Shown here: piece by piece, positions 6,263-13,370 of the stretch
Numbering within the stretch: position 1 is the first letter of the stretch
Layout of the letters: the number at the start of each line of letters is the position of its first letter
Virus record (IMG/VR): IMGVR_UViG_3300032893_000059
Span: 1-55,581 of that record
Reading direction: 5' to 3' (one strand)
DNA length: 55,581 bases
Source: a virus
Program-made: the position numbers and the translations under genes
Notes under the pieces: model-generated
The model's database searches: none
What the model was told of the DNA's origin: nothing
The model's input: the letters and a program-made list of their open reading frames with translations, nothing else

Positions 6263-7860
6263 ATGCCCGCCTTGCTGCCCTTGGGCTTCGGCACTTGCTC
6301 GCCTGGCATGACGATCGTCAGCCGGCCCGGCTTCTTGGGTTCCGGCAGCGGCTCCTCGGCTCCCTCGTCGTCGGCATCGATACCGACGATCCGAAGCTGT
6401 CCCGCCTCGACCACGGTGCCGATGATCTGCCAGCCGCCCCGCTTGGCCCGGCGAATGAACTGCTCGCGCAACGCCGGGTCCATCTGCTCCATCTTGTCGA
6501 CCCGCAGGAGCTTGCCGTCGGGCGCGATGCGCTTCACCAGGTCGACGCACAGCTCGGTCTTCTCGCTCTCGGATAGCAGCTTGAACACGTGGCCGTCCAG
6601 CGCGATGTCGTCGTCCACGAAGGTTAGCCCCGGGATCATGTTGGCCCGCTTCGCCAGTTCGGCTGGGGCGTCGTGGTCCAGACGCTTGACGATGTCGTCG
6701 AGCCGCTTGGCCTCGGCCTTGGCGGATTCCAGCTCGTCGGCCAGGGCGCCGGCGGAGGCCTGCGCATCGTGGGCGGCGCGGGCGGAGCGGATGAGGTCGG
6801 CCTTGGCCTGGGCGGTCGTGACCGCCTGGGTGGCGGCGGCAACTTCCTCGGCAGTAGGGGCCGCGATGGCGGTTTCGGTGAGGGTGGCTTCGAGCTCGCG
6901 GGCCTGCGCCCGGAGCGCGGCAGACTTGGCGTCTGACTTCGCGTGCTCGGCCTGCTGCAACTTGGCCCGCTCGACTGCTCGATCCGCCTGTTCGAACGCA
7001 CGTTCGGCTTCCTTCAGCGCGGCCCAAGCGGCATCCTTCGAGGCCAACAAACCGTCCATCACCGCCGCAGGAACGGGAGCGTGCCCGGCCGCGTCCTCTG
7101 CGTCTGCTTCTGCCCGAAGGTCGCTAATCTTCGCCCGCGTCCGCTCGGTACGTCTTGCCACGGACTCGGCCTGCTGGCGGCGCTGCTCCAGTGCTTCCAC
7201 CTGCCACTGCGCCTCCCGAACCGGCGCGTCCTCTTCACCCGGCAGCAGCACCACCACGCCCACGTGCTCGGGCTTCGCTAGCCCGTCGGCCTTGTCCTGA
7301 GCGAGCTTGAGCGCGTGCTTGGCGTCCTCCACCGCGGTGTTGGCCTTGGTTCGCAGGGCGTAGTAGTGGCCGTGCATCTCCGCCACCACCTCGAGCCCGT
7401 GCTTGCCCTCCTCGATCTCCCAAGCCTCGCCGGTCCAGTTCCTGGCGTCTTCTTCGGTCGCGGTCGCCGGCATGGCGGCCAACACCTTGCGGCGGCGCTC
7501 CGCCGATGTGTCGGACGCGAGCTTCAGCGGGTCGATGAGATCGGGGAAGCAGGCGTCGAGCTTCGCCTGCGGGCTGCCGGGGCCGAGGCCGTCGACCTTG
7601 ACCGACTTGGTGCCGTTGCGACGAACGATCGTTTCCACCGTGGCGGTGTCGAACTTCAGAAGCACCCGCCAACGGTCGGCGTCGTCGCAGATGTACTCGG
7701 GGCCAAATCCGCGCGACTTGAGAGCCGCATAGATGCCGTTGGCGAGACTGGTCTTGCCGGACTTGCTCTCGCCGATGAATTGGACGCCAGCGGTTCCGAC
7801 GGAAAACTTGGCGCTCTGGACGCCCATGAACTGCTCGATCTCTACATCCCTCAGCTTCAT
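6259..7860 (-). CDS. SMC/SbcC-like AAA ATPase
   Basis: 533 aa. Walker A GESKSGKTS lies at residues 30-38, after an MKLRDVEIEQFMG opening typical of RecF/SbcC/Rad50 ATPases. Residues ~165-400 are a long Ala/Glu/Lys-rich coiled coil. The C-terminal part has a degenerate ABC signature (LSESEKTEL) and a QIIGTVV strand. Such proteins work in DNA repair and recombination with a nuclease or annealase. The gene is in the block with SSB, ERF annealase and the DUF2800-like protein. GAGGAG lies six bases before ATG. There is no nuclease partner of the SbcD type next to it. Confidence 0.82.
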   Translation of the reverse strand: MKLRDVEIEQFMGVQSAKFSVGTAGVQFIGESKSGKTSLANGIYAALKSRGFGPEYICDDADRWRVLLKFDTATVETIVRRNGTKSVKVDGLGPGSPQAKLDACFPDLIDPLKLASDTSAERRRKVLAAMPATATEEDARNWTGEAWEIEEGKHGLEVVAEMHGHYYALRTKANTAVEDAKHALKLAQDKADGLAKPEHVGVVVLLPGEEDAPVREAQWQVEALEQRRQQAESVARRTERTRAKISDLRAEADAEDAAGHAPVPAAVMDGLLASKDAAWAALKEAERAFEQADRAVERAKLQQAEHAKSDAKSAALRAQARELEATLTETAIAAPTAEEVAAATQAVTTAQAKADLIRSARAAHDAQASAGALADELESAKAEAKRLDDIVKRLDHDAPAELAKRANMIPGLTFVDDDIALDGHVFKLLSESEKTELCVDLVKRIAPDGKLLRVDKMEQMDPALREQFIRRAKRGGWQIIGTVVEAGQLRIVGIDADDEGAEEPLPEPKKPGRLTIVMPGEQVPKPKGSKAGI

Positions 7861-7885
7861 TGTGATCTCCTCGACTTTCGTTTCG

Positions 7886-7940
7886 TGGAGCCGCCGGGAA
7901 TTGAACCCGGTCCACGTTGCTCACCGTGAGCTACGGACCC
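7886..7940 (-). ncRNA. tRNA-like sequence lacking an anticodon arm (possible attP core)
   Basis: The minus strand reads GGGTCCG (5' acceptor), TA, GCTC-ACGGT-GAGC (D-arm like), eight bases, then CCGGG-TTCAATT-CCCGG (a perfect T-arm with canonical TTCAA loop), CGGCTCC (3' acceptor, one mismatch with the 5' strand) and A. The anticodon stem-loop is missing. It may be a degenerate tRNA or the copy of a tRNA/tmRNA 3' end that often forms the attachment core of tyrosine integrases. It sits in the 176-bp gap before the SMC-like gene. Confidence 0.6.
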
Positions 7941-7971
7941 AAAGCGCCGGCCGCTCATCGGTGCGGCGCCC

Positions 7972-8016
7972 GTGACTGCAAACCGGCAGTCACCACGGTG
8001 GCGGGACCATCCCGCC
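7972..8016 (-). promoter_or_regulatory. Two adjacent perfect hairpins in the SSB-ATPase gap
   Basis: GTGACTGC / GCAGTCAC (8-bp stem, 6-base loop, 7972-7993) and GGCGGGA-TGG-TCCCGCC (7-bp stem, 8000-8016). Neither is followed by a T-run, so they are not classic terminators. With the tRNA-like element they may control processing or expression of the downstream ATPase. Confidence 0.45.
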
Positions 8017-8036
8017 TGAATCGTTGGCGCAGCAGG

Positions 8037-8426
8037 TCAGAAGGGCACGTCGTCGTCCTCGGGTCGCGGCGATTGTCCGCGCCAGCCGCTGTCGCTCGCC
8101 TGTCCTCCGCCCGTTCCCGGCATCTCCTGCTGCTTCGACGGCGCTTCCGCCACCACTTCGATCCTCTCCCCCACGATGTCGGCGTAGACCTTGCCGTGCC
8201 ATTCGCGCCCGCCCAGCCTGCCCGTCACCTCGACGACAGACCCGACAGCGAGCCCGCGGGCTTGGTCGGCAACTCGGCCGAAGAACTTGACGGGAACTAA
8301 CTGCGGGTAGCTGCCCTCGACCTGCAGCACCAGCGTGACGATGTCCTTGCCGTTCTTGGTGGTGTAGACCTCCTTTCGGTCGACACGTCCGCGGCCATCG
8401 AAGGCGAATCCGCTCTTTGTTCCCAT
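8037..8426 (-). CDS. ssb: Single-stranded DNA-binding protein
   Basis: 129 aa with an OB-fold core (YTTKNGKDIVTLVLQVEG, VPVKFFGRVADQARGL, VVEVTGRLGGREWHGKVYAD) and a Gly/Gln-rich linker. It ends in the acidic tip PEDDDVPF, the conserved protein-interaction tail of bacterial SSBs. It coats phage single strands and recruits partners. It lies directly after the ERF annealase gene, as in many temperate phages. Confidence 0.9.
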   Translation of the reverse strand: MGTKSGFAFDGRGRVDRKEVYTTKNGKDIVTLVLQVEGSYPQLVPVKFFGRVADQARGLAVGSVVEVTGRLGGREWHGKVYADIVGERIEVVAEAPSKQQEMPGTGGGQASDSGWRGQSPRPEDDDVPF

Positions 8427-8430
8427 GGTG

Positions 8431-9207
8431 CTACGCAGCCTCCCTTGCGAGTGCGGCTGCGTCCTGGGTGAGCTGCTCCACTTCGGCCGGCGTCAATTCC
8501 TTGGTACCCTTGATCGTGCGCTTCAGCCGCTCTGACATCCACGCCAGCACGTCGGCGGGCTTTTCCTTGCCGGCCTTGGCGAGTAGGTCGACCAGGGCCT
8601 TCGCCGCGCTTCGGGCGCCGTCAGCCGGCTGCTGTTGGGTAGGCTTGTTGCCCGACTGGGACGGCTGCGACTGGGCAGGCTTCGTCTGGGATGGCTTCGG
8701 CTTCTCGGTCTTGTTGAAGCCGTTGCCCTCGGCGCCGTTCGCGTCGTCGTCGTCCTCGCTGGCCACGCCCAGCAGAGGGGACAGCAGGTAGCGTCGGTAG
8801 TAGGTCACCTGCGAGCCAAACTGCTGCGGCCCGCCTGACGAAACCAGCGGAGCCTCCGAGGCGAGCCACTCTCCCGAGGAGTGCAGCAGCATCACCCGAA
8901 TAAGCCCTCCCCCGATGAGCGCAACGTGGGACAGCTCCTCGCCCGACAGAGCCGCGGACGTGGCCTCGATGACGGCGCCGAGGTCGGCGTATTGGAACGT
9001 GTAGCTGCCGGCCGGTCGACCGTCCCTCGCCTGATAGCTGACCTTGCCCTCGCAGTTCTTGATCAACGGCTTGAACTTGCCCTGGGCGCGGGCCAGGGCC
9101 GCCGCCACCTTGCAGATGGTTGGCGATGTGGATGACTTGAACGGTGTCTGCCGCGCCTGTTCTGGCGTCGGTTGCTCTGGGTGTTGCTGGGTCTGTTCGC
9201 TTTCCAT
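8431..9207 (-). CDS. erf: ERF-family single-strand annealing protein
   Basis: 258 aa. Residues ~35-155 match the ERF domain: KVAAALARAQGKFKPLIKN, YTFQYADLGAVIEATSAALS, a middle MLLHSSGEWLASE, and GSQVTYYRRYLLSPLLGVAS followed by EDDDDANG. A Gln/Pro/Lys-rich linker and a helical C-terminus follow. ERF proteins anneal complementary single strands during phage recombination and circularisation. The neighbours SSB and DUF2800-like protein support this. GAGGA lies upstream of ATG. Confidence 0.9.
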   Translation of the reverse strand: MESEQTQQHPEQPTPEQARQTPFKSSTSPTICKVAAALARAQGKFKPLIKNCEGKVSYQARDGRPAGSYTFQYADLGAVIEATSAALSGEELSHVALIGGGLIRVMLLHSSGEWLASEAPLVSSGGPQQFGSQVTYYRRYLLSPLLGVASEDDDDANGAEGNGFNKTEKPKPSQTKPAQSQPSQSGNKPTQQQPADGARSAAKALVDLLAKAGKEKPADVLAWMSERLKRTIKGTKELTPAEVEQLTQDAAALAREAA

Positions 9208-9240
9208 GTTGTCCTCGCTGTTGTTGAACCTGTTGGGCGC

Positions 9241-10263
9241 CTACCGCCGCCTCGCTGCCGGCGCCGCCTTGATGTTGCGCCACCCGAACTGTTCGTAAGG
9301 GTCGCCCGTCTTGATGCTCGCCAAGACCTGTCGCTTGAGGGCGGCCACCTCGGGCGGGTCGGCGGGGTTGTCCTGGGCGATTTCCTTCAGGTCGGCAACG
9401 CTCGCAGTCTCTCGGCCATCGCGCGATCCCGGGTAATACTCCTTGCCGGCTACCACGCAGCACCCCCCATTCCGCACGAACGCTTGGACCTGCTTCTTGG
9501 CCAGGTCACACGCATTTTCGAGGAACCGGATCCGCATGATGACTTGGCCGGCCAGCTCGCTGGTCAAGTCCAACTGTGGAATCTGAATCTCGGTCGGCTT
9601 CGTATCCTCGGTAATATCGGCCGCTCCGGTCTCTTCCGAGAACACCGTCAGCGCCGTCTTGGCCCTGGCGACCCATGCCTCGCAGTACGCCGCTTGCCTG
9701 CATCCCCCACACCAGTCCCCGGGGCATGCAACGGGTGGGCGCGCCTTCGCCGCCTTGATGCGTGCGAGCAGGGCCGGATGCTTGTCAGGCTCTACCGGGT
9801 TCGACCGTTCCACGAACGCCGCCCCGTCGTCGCCCACTTGGACCGTGGCCACGCGGAAGGGTCGCCCCCCGCAGGCAGCAAGTCCCATCGCAAGCTCGCC
9901 CAAGTCGTCCCCTGGTACAGCGTCAGTGTGCCAGTCGGTCGATGCCCACGAGACCACCAGCACGCAATCGGGCCCGTCGATGACTGCTCCCGGCTTCCCG
10001 CCTACCAGCACCTCTCCGGTGGCGGGGTCGATGAGGTCCAGCTCCTCGCCTACGGTGCGGACGGTGCCCGGCTCGGTCGACAGCCATTGCAGGGCGGCGA
10101 GCGCGGCCGGTAGCTGCGGCTGGTCGTTGGCGTGCCAGCATCGCGCGATCTCGGTGCGGGTGTCCACGAAGTCGCCCTCGCCGATCTCTCGGTGTTCAGC
10201 CGCCAGCTTTGCGGACAGCCCACAGCGTTCCAATTGCATCAACAATGCGGGTCCAAGTTTCAT
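9241..10263 (-). CDS. DUF2800-like PD-(D/E)XK/Cas4-type protein, catalytic residues apparently lost
   Basis: 340 aa. The order fits DUF2800: a GTAD-x-like strand pair, a long helix, a Cys cluster (CPGDWCGGCRQAAYC) and a C-terminal helical region before a positively charged end. In active relatives the core reads G-T-A-D ... V-V-D-Y-K-T; here it is GGKPGAVIDGPDCVLVVSWA, so the Asp, Asp and Lys are gone while the Cys cluster is kept. It may be a structural or DNA-binding partner of the annealase rather than a nuclease. GAGGAG precedes ATG, directly after a dispersed 35-bp element. Confidence 0.7.
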   Translation of the reverse strand: MKLGPALLMQLERCGLSAKLAAEHREIGEGDFVDTRTEIARCWHANDQPQLPAALAALQWLSTEPGTVRTVGEELDLIDPATGEVLVGGKPGAVIDGPDCVLVVSWASTDWHTDAVPGDDLGELAMGLAACGGRPFRVATVQVGDDGAAFVERSNPVEPDKHPALLARIKAAKARPPVACPGDWCGGCRQAAYCEAWVARAKTALTVFSEETGAADITEDTKPTEIQIPQLDLTSELAGQVIMRIRFLENACDLAKKQVQAFVRNGGCCVVAGKEYYPGSRDGRETASVADLKEIAQDNPADPPEVAALKRQVLASIKTGDPYEQFGWRNIKAAPAARRR

Positions 10264-10274
10264 GTCGTTCTCCT

Positions 10275-10314
10275 CACCCAGGTACTTGGGCGGTCGGCCG
10301 CCTTTTCAGATCGC
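10275..10314 (-). repeat. Dispersed 35-bp intercistronic element, copy 2
   Basis: CCAGGTACTTGGGCGG, nine bases, TTTTCAGATC, immediately upstream of the ribosome-binding site of the DUF2800-like gene. The stop codon of the preceding small gene (ATC TGA) lies inside it. The nine-base spacer here lets GGCGG pair with CCGCC. Confidence 0.9.
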
Positions 10315-10551
10315 GATCCCGGCGAGTTCGGCCAGGTCAGACCAGGGCAGGCCGCACGCCCGGAGCGCATTGACGGCTGCTGTCCCCGGCCGGCTCCACC
10401 AGCAGCGCCACCAGTAGGCCCAACTCCAGCGCAGGTGCTTGCCGGCGGCGTGGGCGCGGTCCTCTGCTACCGCTGCTACCGCGATCGCGAGTGCCGTCCT
10501 CACGAAGTCGCGCGCATCCGCCGGCCTGCGTAGCATGATCAGGCTACGCAT
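10306..10551 (-). CDS. Small hypothetical protein (81 aa), Trp-rich
   Basis: Starts MRSLIMLRRPADARDFVRTA; the centre is unusually Trp-rich (LRWSWAYWWRCWWSRPG). Helical throughout, with an Ala-rich stretch that could touch membrane, but no clear transmembrane span. Its stop lies in the dispersed element. No family was recognised. Confidence 0.55.
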   Translation of the reverse strand: MRSLIMLRRPADARDFVRTALAIAVAAVAEDRAHAAGKHLRWSWAYWWRCWWSRPGTAAVNALRACGLPWSDLAELAGIAI

Positions 10552-10561
10552 GGCCCTGCGC

Positions 10562-10735
10562 CTAAGTCGGACGCGTGCGACCGACCATCAGCGCAGCCAG
10601 CACCAAGCGCTCGATCGCCAGGTCGATCACGCGGTCGCACGCCGCCTTGGTGTCGTCCGAGTAGGCAGGCCCGGCAACCTCCAGACGTTGTGCAAAGGCT
10701 GCCCGAAGTTCCTTTTCCGCGTCGATCACTTTCAT
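10562..10735 (-). CDS. Small hypothetical protein (57 aa)
   Basis: Starts MKVIDAEKELRAAFAQRLEV with an ATGA overlap to the gene upstream. It is helical and acidic, ending MVGRTRPT. The overlap and codon pattern support coding. No family was recognised. Confidence 0.6.
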   Translation of the reverse strand: MKVIDAEKELRAAFAQRLEVAGPAYSDDTKAACDRVIDLAIERLVLAALMVGRTRPT

Positions 10736-10977
10736 GTTGACTCCAGCACTGTGACCGCCTCGACCAGCAGCCTCTTCGCCTCCGCCCTGATGGCCGATTC
10801 CGCCCGGTCGCGAATCTCCGCGATGACGACGACTTCGCCGTCCAGTGTACCGACCCAGATGTTGCGGCCAAGGATCGCCGCTCCACCGCACACCAGCGTC
10901 GCTTTGAGGTGCCCGATGTGCGTGACCTCGATGGTGTATCCCGGGCGCAAGCACGTACCCCACAGCAAGTACTTCAT
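10732..10977 (-). CDS. Hypothetical protein (81 aa), small beta-barrel-like
   Basis: Starts MKYLLWGTCLRPGYTIEVTH. The first 50 residues alternate as beta strands (TIEVTHIGHLKATLVCGGAA, VGTLDGEVVVIAEI) like a small SH3/KOW-type barrel, then a helix. It is packed by four-base overlaps between two other small genes. Function is unknown. Confidence 0.65.
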   Translation of the reverse strand: MKYLLWGTCLRPGYTIEVTHIGHLKATLVCGGAAILGRNIWVGTLDGEVVVIAEIRDRAESAIRAEAKRLLVEAVTVLEST

Positions 10978-11183
10978 CGGAGATCACCTGACGGCGTGGG
11001 GTCCGGGATCGCGACGACGTCGCTGCAGGTCCGCCGAGTGAGCTGGTTGCGGTGCAGCCGGCATCCCTGGGATCCGAGCACCCGGGGCGCCGGGCAACCC
11101 TTGACCGCGCACTTGTCCCAGTCCGGCATGTGCGGGTTGTAAGTCGCGGTCGGGAGAATGATTTTCGTGCCTTGCTTGACCAT
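10974..11183 (-). CDS. Small zinc-finger-like protein (69 aa)
   Basis: Starts MVKQGTKIILPTATYNPHMP. Residues CAVKGCPAPRVLGSQGCRLH give a C-x4-C-x8-C-x2-H zinc-knuckle-like pattern. It overlaps the next gene by ATGA. Probably a small nucleic-acid or protein-binding zinc protein. Confidence 0.65.
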   Translation of the reverse strand: MVKQGTKIILPTATYNPHMPDWDKCAVKGCPAPRVLGSQGCRLHRNQLTRRTCSDVVAIPDPTPSGDLR

Positions 11184-11184
11184 G

Positions 11185-11577
11185 CTATTGCTCCTTGGGT
11201 CCGTACTTCCGAGCCAGCCAGCGCGCGACCGCGTCCACGATCGAGCTCACCTGGCGCATCTCCGGGTCGCTTGTCGTCCCGGACGGCTCGAAACGAAGGC
11301 GACTCCACTTGTCGATCAAGGTCGCGACCGGGACGCCATATTGGAGCGCGATGCTGGCCGTGATGCTCAAGGCGTCGAGCAGGCCAGAGATGGTCGAGCC
11401 ACTGCGATCGGCCTTGATAAACAGCTCCCCGAGCGACCCATCGGGGAAGCATCCCGTGGAGAGGTAGATCTTCAGTTCGCCGTGCGGGTGCCGCAGGTGG
11501 ATGCGCTTGGTAAGCCCTCGCCGCTCAACCGGTAGACGGCGGCGGACAGACACGGGGACAGACGTCGAGTCGTCCAT
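11185..11577 (-). CDS. Stand-alone TSCPD-domain protein (ribonucleotide-reductase C-terminal module)
   Basis: 130 aa from MDDSTSVPVSVRRRLPVERR, TAATG-coupled to the gene before, with GGGGGAAG upstream. The body matches the TSCPD module: LKIYLSTGCFPDGSLGELFI, SGSTISGLLDALSITASIAL, QYGVPVATLIDKWSRLRFEP, then VSSIVDAVARWLARKYG. This module normally sits near the C-terminus of class II (B12-dependent) ribonucleotide reductases. Stand-alone copies occur in phages; their role is unsettled. No reductase catalytic subunit is present in the window, so it may act on the host enzyme. Confidence 0.8.
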   Translation of the reverse strand: MDDSTSVPVSVRRRLPVERRGLTKRIHLRHPHGELKIYLSTGCFPDGSLGELFIKADRSGSTISGLLDALSITASIALQYGVPVATLIDKWSRLRFEPSGTTSDPEMRQVSSIVDAVARWLARKYGPKEQ

Positions 11578-11789
11578 TAGTTCTTCCCCCGGCGCTGCGC
11601 CTGATCGACCGCGTGGTCGACCGCGTCCTTGCCGTGGAGCTGGCACGCCAGCTTGTACGCCGTCTGCTCGTTGAGCTTGGCAATCACCGCCAGCTCATCC
11701 GCTCTGGCGCGTTCCTCCCGCGCCTCCTGCCGAGCCTTGGCCAGTTGTCGCTCAGTGCGTCGCTTGGATGTGGAGAGGCTCACACCCAA
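11577..11789 (-). CDS. Short coiled-coil protein (about 68-70 aa)
   Basis: Start is TTG 11789 or GTG 11783, both within the dispersed element copy 3; no ATG is available. The sequence is a basic/acidic helix (TERQLAKARQEAREERARAD) ending QRRGKN. Coupled to the TSCPD gene by TAATG. Initiation inside the repeat makes it a candidate for regulation by that element. Confidence 0.55.
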   Translation of the reverse strand: MGVSLSTSKRRTERQLAKARQEAREERARADELAVIAKLNEQTAYKLACQLHGKDAVDHAVDQAQRRGKN

Positions 11790-11820
11790 GTACTTGGGCG
11801 GCTGGACCCGTTTTCAGATC
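11783..11820 (-). repeat. Dispersed 35-bp intercistronic element, copy 3
   Basis: Here the left half is the perfect 14-bp palindrome CCCAAGTACTTGGG, then CGG, nine bases, and TTTTCAGATC. It lies between the last tail gene and the recombination/metabolism genes, at a module boundary. Confidence 0.9.
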
Positions 11821-11828
11821 AGGATTCG

Positions 11829-12587
11829 CTATACGCCGATGATCGTGACCGCGACGTCGCAAAGGCTGCCCGAGTCGCCAGCGCCCTTCTTGTACCAGAC
11901 GCGCAGTACGTTGGGGTCGCTGCCGATGTTCGGATTCGTACCCACCATGCCGCCGTATGGCGACCCGCCAGTCATCATCGAGACCTGCGCCGAAAGGAGA
12001 ATCGTGTACAGTTTCGTCGTCGCGCCGTTCAAATCGACGTCGCAGTAGCTGTCTGCGGGCACGTTTATAAGGCGGAACGTGATGAACTTGAACAGCCCGA
12101 GTGTAGGGAGGGTCAGCATGTCGAACGTCAGCATGTCGACTTGACTGATGCTGGCGCCGTGGCTGACAGTCCAGCCGGTGAGTGCGCTGATGTGAGTGGC
12201 GCCGATCTGGCGGATCTCCTTTTCACTGTAGTCGCAGCGAGCCCAGTAGTCCGATTCGCCTTGGGTCAGGCCAACATCGGGCCGCTGGTTTAGACTCGTC
12301 GCCTTGCCTCGATAAATCCGGGCATCCTGCAGGTTGACCACGACCATACCCGGACCGAAGGTGTCGGTGCCCCGCCAGTATCGGATTCCCAGAAAGAGCG
12401 CCAGGCGCTGCTTGAGGAAGGTGATCCAGTCTCCAGCGACCTTGAAGGCCTGGTCCCAGGTTGAGGCGCTGAAGTCGTCCACTCCGTCCTCCGGCAGGTT
12501 GAGGATTGGATTGACGCCCTCATTCAAGGTGGGCGCTGGCGATGGTGGCTGGGCTGCTGTTGGATCGGGATTGTACGCTACTGGCAT
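11829..12587 (-). CDS. Tail appendage / fibre protein
   Basis: 252 aa. The N-terminus is Pro/Ala-rich, followed by a DDFSASTWDQAFKVAGDWITF segment and a beta-rich C-terminal half. It is the last gene of the baseplate/tail block, immediately downstream of the gp48/gpI-position gene, where fibre genes usually sit. No enzymatic motif. Assignment rests on position and composition. Confidence 0.55.
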   Translation of the reverse strand: MPVAYNPDPTAAQPPSPAPTLNEGVNPILNLPEDGVDDFSASTWDQAFKVAGDWITFLKQRLALFLGIRYWRGTDTFGPGMVVVNLQDARIYRGKATSLNQRPDVGLTQGESDYWARCDYSEKEIRQIGATHISALTGWTVSHGASISQVDMLTFDMLTLPTLGLFKFITFRLINVPADSYCDVDLNGATTKLYTILLSAQVSMMTGGSPYGGMVGTNPNIGSDPNVLRVWYKKGAGDSGSLCDVAVTIIGV

Positions 12588-12590
12588 GAT

Positions 12591-13370
12591 TCACTCCGGT
12601 GCAATGAAACGGGAGCCCGTGGCCCCAATGGTCCCGGTGTCCCCAACCTTGAGACCTGGCGGCCAGCCCAGCACACGCGCGCCGCTGGCCACAGGAACCA
12701 CCGAGGCCCCCACATAGTGTGCACCGCCCTGGCGCCACCGTTGGACCGTTTGGTTCAGGATGGCCTTTGCAGTATTGCCAGCGTTGTTGGTCAGGGACGG
12801 CACGTCCTGCAGGAACAGGATGCAGAAGTGGGAGGAGAACTGATCGCGCGCATCTAGCGTGAAGCCAGTGAGAAGGGGCGAAGGCACCACACCCGTCCGA
12901 TCCACCCGGTTCGCACACGCGTCGCACGGGTTGCTGACGTTGAGGTCGCCTCCCTCCTCGAGGTAATAGCGCCGGCCGGCGTGGTTGAAGACCGAGGTGC
13001 CCGTCGCGCCCACGGGGAACCCCTGCACCGCCAGCTCGGTCAGCAGCCCCTTGGCACTGCCGGCCATCTCCCAGGTGGTCCAGGCGTTCTTCAACCGTGC
13101 CGCCCAATCCGCCAGGGGCTCATCATTGGCGCCCGGGGTGGACCCGCCACGCGGCAACATGCGGTCACGGCCAATCTCCTCAAGGGCATCCACCATACCC
13201 ATCGCCGCGGCGTCCTCCGGACAGCGTGCGCGGACACCGGTTTTCATGCGCTCGACCTGCAGGTCGAACACTTTGCCCACAGATCCCCAGTAGGCCTGCC
13301 CGACGGGATCGTGCATCCACCCGGGCCCGAGCTCGGGGTTCTTGAACCACTCCTCGTAGAAACCGCCCAC
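12591..13370 (-). CDS. Baseplate-associated tail protein (gp48/gpI position)
   Basis: 259 aa from a GTG that overlaps the stop of the baseplate J-like gene (TAGTG). It starts GGFYEEWFKNPELGPGWMHD and has DNPC/CDACANRVDRTG near the middle. In Mu-like phages the gene after gp47 encodes the gp48-type baseplate wedge protein, so the role is inferred from order. Similarity to gp48 itself is not obvious. Confidence 0.55.
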   Translation of the reverse strand: MGGFYEEWFKNPELGPGWMHDPVGQAYWGSVGKVFDLQVERMKTGVRARCPEDAAAMGMVDALEEIGRDRMLPRGGSTPGANDEPLADWAARLKNAWTTWEMAGSAKGLLTELAVQGFPVGATGTSVFNHAGRRYYLEEGGDLNVSNPCDACANRVDRTGVVPSPLLTGFTLDARDQFSSHFCILFLQDVPSLTNNAGNTAKAILNQTVQRWRQGGAHYVGASVVPVASGARVLGWPPGLKVGDTGTIGATGSRFIAPE

